NCBI GenBank assembly: GCA_934438175.1
Contig: CAKSBH010000002.1
Location: 62,001 to 126,000 of the forward strand
Source of the DNA: an uncultured Eubacteriales bacterium
GTDB lineage: Bacteria; Bacillota; Clostridia; Oscillospirales; UBA644
DNA length: 64,000 bases
Direction of reading: 5' to 3'
Made by a program: the position numbers and the translations under genes
Notes under the pieces: model-generated
What the model was told of the DNA's origin: nothing
Seen by the model: only the letters and a program-made list of their open reading frames with translations
Databases searched by the model: none
In this document: one piece after another, positions 16,711 through 25,874 of the stretch
Layout: each line of letters begins with the position of its first letter
Numbering within the stretch: the first letter of the stretch is position 1

Positions 16711-16750
16711 AATTCCCGGCATCGTACGATGCCGGGAATTGTTGTTTTGA
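16711..16750 (+). terminator. Intrinsic terminator after the glycosylase gene
   Basis: A perfect 14-base stem, AATTCCCGGCATCG (16711-16724) and CGATGCCGGGAATT (16727-16740), is followed by GTTGTTTT. On the minus strand the tail is TTCTTCATTTC, so it may also serve the converging SPFH gene. Confidence 0.85.
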
Positions 16751-16754
16751 ATGG

Positions 16755-18056
16755 TTATTTCTGCAAATCGTTTTCGTCAAAGCGGTCGCCGCATTCGGGG
16801 CAGAATTTCGGCGGGTGTGCCGGATCTTCCGGCTGCCAGCCGCACTTATCACAACGGTACAGCGGGGCTCCCTCCGGACGCTTTGCGCCGCATTCCGAGC
16901 AGAAGTTGCCTTTGTTGACGGTGCCGCAGCTGCACGTCCAGCCCTCGGTCGCCGGCTTCGGAGAGCCGCATTCGGGGCAGAATTTTCCGGTTGCGGTTGC
17001 GCCGCATGCGCATTTCCAGCCGGAGGACTCTTTCTGCGCCGCCTGCTGTTGCTGTTCCATGGCAAACAGATTTTGCGCGTTTACACCGCCGGCGTTCATT
17101 GCCATCCCCATACCGAGGAATCCGGTCATGGCTCCGGCGTTGTTGGATGCTGCTGCCTTCATTGCGTCTGCCTGTGCGCCTACAAGCGTTGCGCCTGCCA
17201 TTCCGGGATTGCGGAGCATGGCGGTGCGCTGTGCCTGTTTGATCATCTCGGCATCTTCTTCGGGCAGGGTCACCGAGCCGAGGGCGATGGTGACGACCAC
17301 GAGTCCGCGCAGTTCTTTCCATTTTTCCGAAAGAACGGCGTTCATTTCTTTTTCCAGCTCGGCGGTGTGCTGAACAATCTGGTTCGGGCGCATCTCCAGA
17401 GCGGACAGGTTTCCGATTGCGGGCTGAAGGGCACTGATGAATTCCGTGCGCAGCTGTGTGTCGATTTCATCCCGGGTATATTCCCGTTCGACGTTTCCGC
17501 AAACGTTGGTGTAGAACAGAAGCGGGTTGGCAATTTTATAGGAATATACCCCGCTGCAGCGAAGAGAAACATCGACGTCCAGACCGATTTTGTGGTCTAC
17601 GACCCGGAACGGAACCGGATTCGGCGTACCGAATTTGTTGTCCATAAGTTCCTTGGTGTTGAAATAGTAGACACGCTGATCCTTTGCGGTGTCTCCGCCA
17701 TAGGAAATCCGGCGTCCGATTGTGCGGAAGGTGTCACCGATGGATTTTCCGAGAGATCCAGCAAAAATGCTCGGTTCGGAGGACGTATCGTAGGTGTATT
17801 CGCCCGGCTCGGCGCAAACTTCTACGACCTTACCCTGTTCTACAATCATCATGCACTGTCCGTCGGCAACGGCGATGCCGGAGCCGTTGGAGATGATGTT
17901 GTCGTTCCCCTTGGTGTTGGAAGAGCGACCGGTGATGCGTTTCTGACCTTTGGTGACCAGAACGGTTTTATCCAGCGCCTCGCAGTAGAAAAATTCTTTC
18001 CATTGGTCGGCAAGCGTTCCTCCGATTGCGCCGACAGCTGCTTTGATAAGTCCCAT
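16755..18056 (-). CDS. SPFH-domain protein with C-terminal zinc ribbons (YdjI-like)
   Basis: A 433-residue protein. Residues about 30-270 form an SPFH/band-7-type domain like that of Bacillus YdjI, a group often labelled 'virion core protein' in databases. An alanine/methionine-rich linker (GFLGMGMAMNAGG) follows, then three cysteine knuckles of zinc-ribbon type (CACGATATGKFCPECG, CSCGTVNKGNFCSECG, CDKCGW with KFCPECG). In Bacillus the relative works with phage-shock-type membrane-stress proteins; none of those are next to it here. The ATG at 18056 follows AAAGGAAA. It lies 17 bases after secA and may be cotranscribed with it. There is no signal peptide. Confidence 0.85.
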   Translation of the reverse strand: MGLIKAAVGAIGGTLADQWKEFFYCEALDKTVLVTKGQKRITGRSSNTKGNDNIISNGSGIAVADGQCMMIVEQGKVVEVCAEPGEYTYDTSSEPSIFAGSLGKSIGDTFRTIGRRISYGGDTAKDQRVYYFNTKELMDNKFGTPNPVPFRVVDHKIGLDVDVSLRCSGVYSYKIANPLLFYTNVCGNVEREYTRDEIDTQLRTEFISALQPAIGNLSALEMRPNQIVQHTAELEKEMNAVLSEKWKELRGLVVVTIALGSVTLPEEDAEMIKQAQRTAMLRNPGMAGATLVGAQADAMKAAASNNAGAMTGFLGMGMAMNAGGVNAQNLFAMEQQQQAAQKESSGWKCACGATATGKFCPECGSPKPATEGWTCSCGTVNKGNFCSECGAKRPEGAPLYRCDKCGWQPEDPAHPPKFCPECGDRFDENDLQK

Positions 18057-18073
18057 CTTTTTTTCCTTTCGCG

Positions 18074-20833
18074 TTATGACTTGTTTGCGGGGTTGCCGCA
18101 ACACTTTTTATATTTTTTTCCGCTTCCGCAGGGGCAGGGATCGTTGGGTCCCACTTTCTGAGCGGCGGATTTGACAACGGGTTTGCGCTTTCCGGGTGAG
18201 GACATCTGTTCTTCGGTTCCTTCCGAAGAGATCCGGGCGACCGCACGGCGCTGCAGGGCGTTTTCATCCTGGCGTACCCGCACGAACAGAACCTGCTGAA
18301 CGGTATCCCGTTTGATGTCGGAAATCATGGCGTCAAACATTTCCGCGCCTTCAAATTTGTATTCCACAACCGGATCCCGGTTTCCGTAAGCACGCAGTGA
18401 CACGCCGCGCTTCAGTTCTTCCATGGCGTCGATATGATCCATCCAGTAGCGGTCTACCGTGCGAAGAAGAACTACGCGCTCTACTTCCCGCATGATATCG
18501 GGGGTGTTTTCCTTTTCGCTCAATTCGTAAAGCGTCTGGATCCGGTCAAAAAGAAGATCGGCGACAGATTCCCGTTTCAGGTGCTTCCGCTGTTCGTCGG
18601 AAGGGTTCTGTTCTTCTTTGGTAAGAAGATTGCCGGGGAACGAAGCGGCAAGCATCGTAAGATCCCAATGCTGGGGGTCGTCTCCCGTCAGAACGGCGTC
18701 ACAGGCATCGTCGCAAACGGAGCGGGCCATTTTGATGAGGTGCTCCTTGATGTTTTCTCCGTTGAGGACGCGGCTGCGTTCGCCGTAAATCAGCTTGCGC
18801 TGTTCGTTGATGACATCGTCGTATTCCAAAACACGCTTGCGGCGTGCGAAGTTTGCGCTTTCCACGCGCTTCTGTGCCGATTCGATGGTGTTGGAGAGGA
18901 TGCGGGCATCGATTGCCTGATCTTCCGGCAGGTTGAACATTTCGGCGATGGCGGAAACACGCTCGCCGCCGAACAGCCGCATCAGATCGTCTTCCAGCGA
19001 CAGATAGAAGCGGGTCTCGCCCACATCTCCCTGACGTCCGGCACGTCCGCGCAACTGGTTATCGATGCGTCGGCTTTCGTGACGTTCGGTACCGAGGATA
19101 CAAAGACCTCCCGCGGCTTTGACCTCTTCTGCCTCTTTTGCATATTCCTCTTTATAGGCGGCATACAGTTCCTTGAACCGTGCCCGTGCCGCCAGAATGT
19201 TTTCGTCTTCGGTGTCGGCGAAGCCGGTTGCCTGCACGATATATTCGTGCTCAATACCCTCTTTTTCCATCTGCGCCTTTGCCATATATTCCGCATTGCC
19301 GCCAAGGATAATGTCGGTTCCCCGTCCTGCCATGTTGGTGGCGATGGTTACGGCGCCTTTTTTGCCTGCCTGGGCAATGATGGCAGCTTCCCGTTCGTGA
19401 TTTTTGGCGTTGAGCACGTTGTGCGGAATGCCGGCTCGTTTGAGCATCCGGCTGAGAAGTTCGGATTTTTCAATGGTGATGGTTCCCACCAGAAGCGGTT
19501 GCCCCTTGGCGTGCTTTTCTGTGATTTTCTGCACAACGGCATTGAACTTCCCGGCTTCTGTTTTATAAACAACGTCGTTCAGGTCTTTGCGGACCATCGG
19601 CTTGTTTGTGGGAATCTCCACAACGTCAAGCCCGTAGATTTCTTCAAACTCTTTTTCTTCCGTCAGGGCGGTTCCGGTCATGCCGGCAAGTTTTTCATAA
19701 ATGCGGAACAGATTCTGGAAGGTAATGGTCGCCAGCGTTTTGTTTTCGTTCTCGATTTTTACGCCTTCTTTGGCTTCAATGGCCTGGTGCAGTCCGTTGG
19801 AATACCGGCGGCCGAACATCAGACGTCCGGTAAACTCATCCACGATGATGACCTGCCCGTCCTTGACCACATAATCGATATCGCGGCGCATGGTGCCGAT
19901 TGCCTTCATCGCCTGGTTGATATAATGCTGGAGTGCCACATTTTCGGGATCTGCCAGGTTCTCCACTCCGAAGAACTTCTGTGCTTTTTCGATTCCCCGT
20001 GCGGTGAGAATGGCGTTTTTGTCTTTTTCCTCCACGACATAGTCTGCGTCGGCTTCGCCGTATTCTTCTTTGGATTCCATTTCTTTTACTTTGAGAACGG
20101 TCAGACTGCGGACGAACCGGTTGGCGCGCTCATACATTTCATCGGATTTTTCTCCCTGACCGGAAATGATGAGCGGGGTGCGCGCCTCGTCAATGAGAAT
20201 GGAGTCCACCTCGTCTATGATTGCATAATGATGTCCGCGCTGGGTCATGCGTTCTTTGTGAACGACCATGTTGTCGCGCAGATAGTCAAAACCGAATTCG
20301 TTGTTTGTTCCGTAGGTGATGTCGGCGGCATAGGCGGCGCGTTTTTCTTCGTCCGTTCCGCCGTGAATGACCAGTCCGACGGTCAGCCCGAGAAAACGGT
20401 AGATCTTCCCCATCCATTCACTGTCACGCTGTGCCAGATAATCGTTGACCGTTACAACGTGGACGCCTTTGCCGGACAGGGCGTTGAGATAACAGGGAAG
20501 CGTGGCGACAAGCGTTTTCCCTTCGCCGGTTTTCATTTCGGCGATTCGTCCCTGGTGCAGAATGATGCCGCCAAGGATCTGACAGTCGAAATGCCGCATC
20601 CCCAGAACGCGGGCGGATGCTTCCCGCACCGTTGCGAACGCTTCCGGCAGGATATCGTCCTCCGTTTCGCCGTTGGCAAGGCGGGTCCGCAGTTCTGCGG
20701 TTTTTGCCTTGAGTTCATCGTCGGAAAGCGCTTGATACGGTTCTTCCAAAGCGAAAACACGGTTGGCAAGCGGGAGAATTTTTTTGATTTCCCGTTCGCT
20801 TTGTGTGCCGAACAGTTTTGTGAACAATCCCAT
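18074..20833 (-). CDS. secA: Preprotein translocase ATPase SecA
   Basis: SecA (919 residues) pushes unfolded preproteins through SecYEG. Walker A is MKTGEGKTL, followed by VNDYLAQRDSEWMG, YGTNNEFGFDYLRDN and DEVDSILIDEARTPLIISG; NBD2 has GTDIILGGN and ERHESRRIDNQLRGRAGRQGD; the C-terminus carries a zinc-binding SecB/ribosome-interaction tail (GPNDPCPCGSGKKYKKCCG). All domains are present. The start ATG follows GGAGG-like bases within GAGGACCC. A single SecA is seen here; a SecA2 is not in the window. Confidence 0.97.
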   Translation of the reverse strand: MGLFTKLFGTQSEREIKKILPLANRVFALEEPYQALSDDELKAKTAELRTRLANGETEDDILPEAFATVREASARVLGMRHFDCQILGGIILHQGRIAEMKTGEGKTLVATLPCYLNALSGKGVHVVTVNDYLAQRDSEWMGKIYRFLGLTVGLVIHGGTDEEKRAAYAADITYGTNNEFGFDYLRDNMVVHKERMTQRGHHYAIIDEVDSILIDEARTPLIISGQGEKSDEMYERANRFVRSLTVLKVKEMESKEEYGEADADYVVEEKDKNAILTARGIEKAQKFFGVENLADPENVALQHYINQAMKAIGTMRRDIDYVVKDGQVIIVDEFTGRLMFGRRYSNGLHQAIEAKEGVKIENENKTLATITFQNLFRIYEKLAGMTGTALTEEKEFEEIYGLDVVEIPTNKPMVRKDLNDVVYKTEAGKFNAVVQKITEKHAKGQPLLVGTITIEKSELLSRMLKRAGIPHNVLNAKNHEREAAIIAQAGKKGAVTIATNMAGRGTDIILGGNAEYMAKAQMEKEGIEHEYIVQATGFADTEDENILAARARFKELYAAYKEEYAKEAEEVKAAGGLCILGTERHESRRIDNQLRGRAGRQGDVGETRFYLSLEDDLMRLFGGERVSAIAEMFNLPEDQAIDARILSNTIESAQKRVESANFARRKRVLEYDDVINEQRKLIYGERSRVLNGENIKEHLIKMARSVCDDACDAVLTGDDPQHWDLTMLAASFPGNLLTKEEQNPSDEQRKHLKRESVADLLFDRIQTLYELSEKENTPDIMREVERVVLLRTVDRYWMDHIDAMEELKRGVSLRAYGNRDPVVEYKFEGAEMFDAMISDIKRDTVQQVLFVRVRQDENALQRRAVARISSEGTEEQMSSPGKRKPVVKSAAQKVGPNDPCPCGSGKKYKKCCGNPANKS

Positions 20834-20951
20834 GAGGGTCCTCCGTTTTTATCTGTTGATGGGTTCCGCCGTTTCTTGCGGGCGGAAGCCGAAGCTCCCG
20901 GGTTTCCGGGAATCGTTCCGTCCGGACATTCCGACGGAAGCAATTTTCTTT

Positions 20952-20980
20952 ATTATACCATAGATAGAAATAAAAATCTA
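20952..20980 (-). promoter_or_regulatory. Probable promoter of secA
   Basis: On the minus strand TATAAT (20957-20952) is preceded after 17 bases by a poor -35 box TAGATT. An inverted repeat, ATAGAT (20960-20965) and ATCTAT (20976-20981), spans the spacer and the -35 box. The leader to the secA ATG is about 110 bases and holds no clear structure. Confidence 0.55.
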
Positions 20981-21000
20981 TAGCATTTTTGTAATATGAC

Positions 21001-21029
21001 TTGAAAAATTTCTTGTTATCCTGTAAAAT
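21001..21029 (+). promoter_or_regulatory. Promoter of the comM-like gene
   Basis: TTGAAA (21001-21006), a 17-base spacer and TAAAAT (21024-21029) lie about 34 bases before the ATG at 21063. It diverges from the secA promoter. Confidence 0.7.
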
Positions 21030-21062
21030 AAAGAAGAAAGAACGGGAAAGGCGGCGATTGTC

Positions 21063-22608
21063 ATGGTAACCAAGGTGTTTTCTGTGGGGCTCTTCGGGCT
21101 TGACGGATATGCGGTGCAGGTGGAAACGGATGTTACACGCTCGGCGGAATTTGCGTTTGACATCATCGGACTTCCGGATGCCTCGGTCAAGGAGGCAAAA
21201 GACCGGGTTCGTACGGCCATTGTCAATTCGGGGTTCCGTCTTCTGGATCTGCACGCCGTAAGCAACCTTGCCCCTGCCGGGGTCCGGAAGGAGGGCGCCG
21301 GCTTTGATCTGGCGATGGCTCTCGGGCTGTTGTCGGCAACCGAGCAGATTCCGGCGGTTTTGGAAAAAGCCGCTTTTGTGGGTGAGCTTTCTCTTACCGG
21401 AGAGATCCGCCCCTGTCCCGGTGTGCTGGCGGCGGTGATTTCGGCACGACAGTTGGGGTTTGAAGAAGTTTTTGTTCCTTACGCACGCCAATGCACCGGA
21501 GGGTTCGGTGGCAGAGGGAATCCGGGTCTTCGGCGTGAAAACGCTGCGGGAGGTGACGGAGCATCTGCGCGGAAGCGCGGAACTGACCCCGTTTCGGGTG
21601 GATCGTGCCTCTCTGACGGCAGAGTCCAGGCAGTCGGAGGTGGATTTTGCCGATGTGGTGGGGCAGCAAGCCGCCAAAAGGGCGTGTGAAATTGCCGCTG
21701 CCGGCGGGCACAATCTGCTTCTGATCGGTTCTCCCGGTGCCGGGAAAAGCATGCTTGCCAAGGCACTTCCCTCGATTTTGCCGGAAATGTCGTTTGCGGA
21801 GATGCTGGAATGCAGCAAGATCTATTCCGTGGCGGGGAAACTGTCGGCAGAGCATCCGCTGATTTCCCGGCGTCCGTTTGTGCGCACCAATCAGAGTATC
21901 TCGGTTCCCGGCATGACAGGCGGCGGTTCCGTTCCCGGTCCCGGCATCATTTCCCTTGCTCATAACGGGGTTCTGTTTTTGGATGAAATTGCGGAATTTT
22001 CTCCCAAGGTTCTGGACAGTCTGCGTCAGCCGCTGGAGGATCGCTGCGTGACCATCAGCCGCGTGAGAGGAACGGTTACATTTCCGGCTTCCTTTACGCT
22101 GGTGTGCGCGATGAATCCGTGCCCATGCGGGAACTTCGGTCATCCGACGCGTCGCTGTACCTGTACGCGCACGCAGATTGAGAAATATCTCGGGCACATT
22201 TCCGGTCCTCTGCTGGATCGCATGGATCTGCAGGTGGAGCTTCCGCCGGTTGCCGTAACGGAGATTCGCTCGGCGGTTCCTTCCGAAACCAGCGCCTCCA
22301 TCCGCAAGCGGGTCAATTCCGCGCGCCGTCGTCAGGCGGAACGGTATGCCGGAAGTGGCTGTTCCTGTAATGCCGCCCTGTCGCCTTCTCAGTTGAAGGA
22401 GGTCTGTAAGACGCGCCTTACAGAAGAGGCGGGAGCATATCTGAACACGGTTTTTGAAAAAGGACTGCTTTCGATGCGCGCTTATGACAAAATCCTTAAA
22501 ATTGGCTTAACCATCGCGGATTTGGCGGATTGCAGCACCGTTACGAAGGCGCATATTGCCGAAGCGGTTTTCTTCCGGTCTTTGGATCGCAAATACTGGA
22601 ACCGCTAG
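21063..22608 (+). pseudogene. comM: ComM/YifB-family Mg-chelatase-like ATPase, frameshifted
   Basis: The two halves of one ComM/YifB protein lie in different frames. From ATG 21063 the first frame runs VTKVFSVGLFGLDGYAVQV to VPYA, the normal N-terminal domain. At 21481-21488 the bases ACGCACGC, a tandem copy of ACGC, shift the frame; after it the correct sequence (NAPEGSVAEGIRVFGV, then Walker A GSPGAGKS, VLFLDEIAEF, MNPCPCGNFGHP and the C-terminal domain) continues to 22608. Removing one ACGC restores a single gene of about 514 codons, the usual family length. ComM is an AAA+ helicase helping branch migration in natural transformation in some bacteria. The rest looks intact, so this is a recent mutation, a phase-variable site or a sequencing error. 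Confidence 0.85.
21481..21488 (+). repeat. ACGC tandem duplication causing the comM frameshift
   Basis: ACGC occurs twice in a row (21481-21484 and 21485-21488). With one copy the text reads VPYANAPEGS in one frame, which is what the family predicts at this spot; with two copies the frame changes. The unit count, not a substitution, is the difference. Confidence 0.8.
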
Positions 22609-22648
22609 GGAAATGCAGCTTTTGGGGGTTTTTCTGATTTCAGTCAAA

Positions 22649-22685
22649 CAAAAAGAGGAGATCCGGACGGGTCTCCTCTTTTTTT
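22649..22685. terminator. Bidirectional terminator between comM and serS
   Basis: AAAAGAGGAGATCC (from 22651) pairs with GGGTCTCCTCTTTT (to 22682) with one G-T pair, followed by a T-run on the plus strand. The minus strand also has a T-rich tail (TTTTTGTTTG), so it ends both comM and the parA-parB-serS run. Confidence 0.85.
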
Positions 22686-22692
22686 AGGTTTT

Positions 22693-23979
22693 TTATTTCC
22701 GGACAATCTTGTCCTTGCCGCCCATGTAGGGCCGGAGGGCTTCCGGGATGCGGACCGATCCGTCCGGTTGGAGGTTGTTTTCCAGAAAGGCAATCAGCAT
22801 GCGCGGCGGAGCCACAACGGTGTTGTTCAGTGTGTGTGCCAGATACTTCTTGCCGTCCTCCCCTGCGACGCGGATTTTCAGGCGGCGTGCCTGTGCATCG
22901 CCGAGGTTGGAGCAGCTGCCCACTTCAAAGTATTTTTTCTGACGGGGCGACCACGCCTCCACGTCCAGGGATTTTACTTTGAGGTCCGCCAGATCTCCGG
23001 AGCAGCATTCCAAAGTGCGCACCGGAATGTCGAGTGAACGGAACATGTCTACGGTGTTCTTCCACAGACGGTCAAACCACATTTTGCTGTCTTCCGGTTT
23101 GCAGATAACAATCATTTCCTGTTTTTCAAACTGGTGGATGCGGTAAACGCCGCGCTCTTCAATGCCGTGCGCGCCCTTTTCTTTGCGGAAGCACGGAGAA
23201 TAGCTGGTCAGCGTCTGCGGCAAACTGCTTTCCGGCAGAATGGTGTCAATGAATTTTCCGATCATGGAATGTTCGCTGGTTCCGATGAGGTACAGATCTT
23301 CCCCCTCGATTTTGTACATCATGGCATCCATTTCCGCAAAACTCATAACGCCTGTAACAACATCACTGCGGATCATGAACGGCGGGATGCAGTACGTGAA
23401 GCCGCGGTCGATCATAAAGTCGCGGGCATAGGCAAGAACGGCGGAGTGAAGGCGGGCAATATCGCCCATTAGATAATAGAAGCCGTTTCCTGCGACCCGG
23501 CGTGCGCTGTCCATGTCAATGCCCCGGAACGATTCCATAATCTCCGTGTGATACGGGATTTCGAAGTCCGGAACGATCGGCTCTCCGAAACGCTCGATCT
23601 CCACATTCTCGCTGTCATCCTTGCCGATGGGAACGGAAGGGTCGATGATGTTGGGAATCGTCATCATGTTTTTGCGGATCTGCTCTTCCAGTTCGGTTTC
23701 CCGTGTCGTCAGTTCTTCAATGCGGGCTCCGGATTTTGCAATCTCTGCCTTTGCGGCTTCGGCTTCCTCCTTTTTGCCCTGTGCCATCAGCGCGCCGATC
23801 TGCTTGGAAGCCCGGTTCCGCTCGGCACGCAGGGCTTCGACTTCTCCTTTCGTTTCGCGCAGAAGGCGGTCTTTTTCCAGCACCTCGTCCACAAGCGGAA
23901 GCTTTGCGTCCTGGAATTTGTTGCGGATGTTTTGCTTGACAATTTCGGGATTTTCCCGCACAAATTTGATGTCCAACAT
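22693..23979 (-). CDS. serS: Seryl-tRNA synthetase
   Basis: SerRS (428 residues) charges tRNA-Ser (and tRNA-Sec where present). The N-terminal 110 residues are the tRNA-binding antiparallel coiled coil (EVEALRAERNRASKQIGALMAQGKK). The class II core shows motif 2 (SPCFRKEKGAHGIEERGVYRIHQFEKQEM) and motif 3 (NNTVVAPPRMLIAFLEN). The first core stretch (FRGIDMDSARRVAGNGFYYLMGDIARL) matches the family. The start follows AGAGGT; the gene lies four bases after parB and has no visible T-box leader of its own. Confidence 0.96.
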   Translation of the reverse strand: MLDIKFVRENPEIVKQNIRNKFQDAKLPLVDEVLEKDRLLRETKGEVEALRAERNRASKQIGALMAQGKKEEAEAAKAEIAKSGARIEELTTRETELEEQIRKNMMTIPNIIDPSVPIGKDDSENVEIERFGEPIVPDFEIPYHTEIMESFRGIDMDSARRVAGNGFYYLMGDIARLHSAVLAYARDFMIDRGFTYCIPPFMIRSDVVTGVMSFAEMDAMMYKIEGEDLYLIGTSEHSMIGKFIDTILPESSLPQTLTSYSPCFRKEKGAHGIEERGVYRIHQFEKQEMIVICKPEDSKMWFDRLWKNTVDMFRSLDIPVRTLECCSGDLADLKVKSLDVEAWSPRQKKYFEVGSCSNLGDAQARRLKIRVAGEDGKKYLAHTLNNTVVAPPRMLIAFLENNLQPDGSVRIPEALRPYMGGKDKIVRK

Positions 23980-23983
23980 AATT

Positions 23984-24874
23984 TTATACCTCTTTTTTGT
24001 CGGTTAATTTTTCAATCAGGTCGTTCAGATCGTCCATGCTGTAATATTCCAGCACGACCGTCCCCTCTTTTTTGCCGTTTTTTTCTTCTCCGGGTTTTAC
24101 CGTGATGCGACGTCCCCAGGCACGGGTCAGTTGCTCCGAGATCTTCCGGTAATACACGGCGTCGTCCGTTGCCGGCTTTTTGCGGGTGAGTTTGCGGGGC
24201 TTTTTGACCATGTCCTCTACGGCGCGGACGGAGAGTTTTTTTCCCGCAACGGTTTTTGCGGTGCGAATCAGCTCTTCGCGGTTTTTTACGCGGTCTGCCA
24301 GTGCCAGCAGCGCGCGTGCGTGCCCGGAGGTCAGTTCCCCGGATTCCACCATGTCCAGAATTTCGTCCGGAAGTGCCAGAATGCGCATGGCGTTTGCCAC
24401 GGCCGGGCGGGATTTGCTTACGCGTTCGGCTATCTGCTCCTGTGTCAGCCCGAAGTTTTCCATCAGGTTTTTATAGCCGCGGGCTTCTTCAACGGCGTTG
24501 AGGTCCTCCCGTTGCAGATTTTCGATCAGTGCAACCTCCAGCACCTTCTGCTCGTCCAGGTCGCGCACGATGACGGGAACCTCCTCCAGTCCCGCCAGTT
24601 TGGATGCCCGCCAACGGCGTTCTCCGGAGATAATCTGATAGCGGTTCCGTCCGTTTTCCCGGACGATCAGCGGTTGCAGAACTCCGTTTTCGCGAATGGA
24701 TTGCGCCAGTTCGTCAATTTTTTCTTTTTCAAAGGTTTTTCTGGGCTGTGAGCGGTTCGGCTCAACCGAGGAAATGCGGACAATCTTCAGAATGCCCGCG
24801 CCCAGTTCCTCTTCTTCGGTGCGGAGATTGTCTTCAAAGAGACCTTCCAGCCCTTTTCCGAGTCCTCTTGCCAT
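23984..24874 (-). CDS. parB: Chromosome-partitioning protein ParB (Spo0J)
   Basis: ParB (296 residues) binds parS sites and spreads or clamps around DNA to load SMC and organise the origin region. The N-terminal CTPase domain has LAQSIRENGVLQPLIVRENG and the GERRWRAS motif; the helix-turn-helix is GLTQEQIAERVSKSRPAVANAMRIL; the C-terminal dimerisation domain contains KKEGTVVLEYYSMDDLNDLIEKL. The N-terminal ARGLGKGLEGLFEDN is the usual ParA-stimulating peptide. It follows parA by 15 bases. Confidence 0.97.
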   Translation of the reverse strand: MARGLGKGLEGLFEDNLRTEEEELGAGILKIVRISSVEPNRSQPRKTFEKEKIDELAQSIRENGVLQPLIVRENGRNRYQIISGERRWRASKLAGLEEVPVIVRDLDEQKVLEVALIENLQREDLNAVEEARGYKNLMENFGLTQEQIAERVSKSRPAVANAMRILALPDEILDMVESGELTSGHARALLALADRVKNREELIRTAKTVAGKKLSVRAVEDMVKKPRKLTRKKPATDDAVYYRKISEQLTRAWGRRITVKPGEEKNGKKEGTVVLEYYSMDDLNDLIEKLTDKKEV

Positions 24875-24889
24875 GACGTTCTTCCTTTC

Positions 24890-25660
24890 TTATGAATTGT
24901 TCCGGATCAGTTCTTCTGCCAAGGAGCGGTATGCATCGGTGCCTTTGGCAAAGCGGTCGTAGTAGTTGATCGGCTTACCGTAACTGGGTGCTTCGGACAG
25001 CCGGACGTTTCTGGGAATGACCGTCCGGAAGATTTTATCTGCAAAATACTTCTTGACGTCGGACAGAACCTGTGCCGTCAGGTTCAGCCGCCCGTCGTAC
25101 ATGGTGATCAGAACTCCTTCAATTTCCAGCGACGCATTGTACATTTTCTTAACCACGCGTACGGTGTTCATCAGTTGGGAAAGCCCCTCCAGTGCGTAAA
25201 ATTCACATTGAATGGGAATCAGTACTGAGTCGGCAGCCGACAACGCGTTGATGGTCAGAAGCCCGAGAGACGGCGGGCAATCAATGAAAACAAAGTCATA
25301 GTCCTGAAGAAATTCCGGGGTCAGGGCGTCTCCCAGTTTCAGTGCCCGTCCTTTTGTGTCGGCGAGTTCCAGTTCCGCTCCTGCAAGATCCATGGTTGCA
25401 GGAAGGACGGAGAGGTTTGCAAAAGGCGTCCTTATGACCGCGTTCGCTGCGGGTTCCTCGGGATTCAGCAGAACGTCGTATGTCGATCGGGTCAGTTCTT
25501 TTTTTCGGATGCCGCATCCGCTGGTTGCGTTCCCCTGCGGATCCAGGTCAATCAGCAGAACCCGTTTTCCTTTCTCTGCCGTACATGCCGCCAGGTTTAC
25601 GACCGTCGTGGTCTTTCCGACGCCTCCCTTCTGGTTGGCGACGGCAATCACTTTTGCCAC
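24890..25660 (-). CDS. parA: Chromosome-partitioning ATPase ParA (Soj)
   Basis: ParA (256 residues) is a deviant Walker-type ATPase that acts with ParB in origin segregation. The deviant Walker A is NQKGGVGKTTTVVNL, with LIDLDPQGNATSG after it; Walker B region is FVFIDCPPSLG. I chose the GTG at 25660, which has an AAAGGGG site eight bases before it and begins AKVIAVANQKGG; the longer open frame to 26158 runs through the parS region and lacks family similarity. First gene of parA-parB-serS. Confidence 0.95.
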   Translation of the reverse strand: MAKVIAVANQKGGVGKTTTVVNLAACTAEKGKRVLLIDLDPQGNATSGCGIRKKELTRSTYDVLLNPEEPAANAVIRTPFANLSVLPATMDLAGAELELADTKGRALKLGDALTPEFLQDYDFVFIDCPPSLGLLTINALSAADSVLIPIQCEFYALEGLSQLMNTVRVVKKMYNASLEIEGVLITMYDGRLNLTAQVLSDVKKYFADKIFRTVIPRNVRLSEAPSYGKPINYYDRFAKGTDAYRSLAEELIRNNS

Positions 25661-25690
25661 GGCATTTGCCCCTTTCCGTTTTTTTGTTTT

Positions 25691-25719
25691 ATTATAGCAC
25701 AACGGCATTGCGAAATCAA
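25691..25719 (-). promoter_or_regulatory. Promoter of the parA operon
   Basis: On the minus strand TTGATT (25719-25714) lies 17 bases before TATAAT (25696-25691), about 30 bases before the parA GTG. The first parS site lies 18 bases upstream of the -35 box. Confidence 0.85.
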
Positions 25720-25736
25720 GAGCGAAAAAACAAAAA

Positions 25737-25752
25737 TGTTTCACGTGAAACA
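25737..25752. promoter_or_regulatory. parS centromere site 1
   Basis: TGTTTCACGTGAAACA, an exact match to the universal chromosomal ParB-binding palindrome. Confidence 0.97.
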
Positions 25753-25783
25753 ATGTCCGGAAACAGGCGTCCCGGTTTGGCGG

Positions 25784-25799
25784 TGTTTCACGTGAAACA
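25784..25799. promoter_or_regulatory. parS centromere site 2
   Basis: A second exact TGTTTCACGTGAAACA, 47 bases from the first. Two sites beside their own parAB genes suggest a ParB nucleation centre, usually found within the origin-proximal part of the chromosome. Confidence 0.97.
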
Positions 25800-25874
25800 T
25801 AAGGCGGAAAAACAGGTTTTGTGTCAAAAACAGAAACGCCGAATATATTGGAACGAACAGAAGGAGGGTTTATC

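Noticed and set aside
18434..20983. 849-residue open frame on the plus strand across secA
   Set aside because: It mirrors secA in codon phase, lacks a ribosome site and family motifs, and is the sort of long antisense frame produced by a GC-rich gene with few stop codons in one opposite frame.
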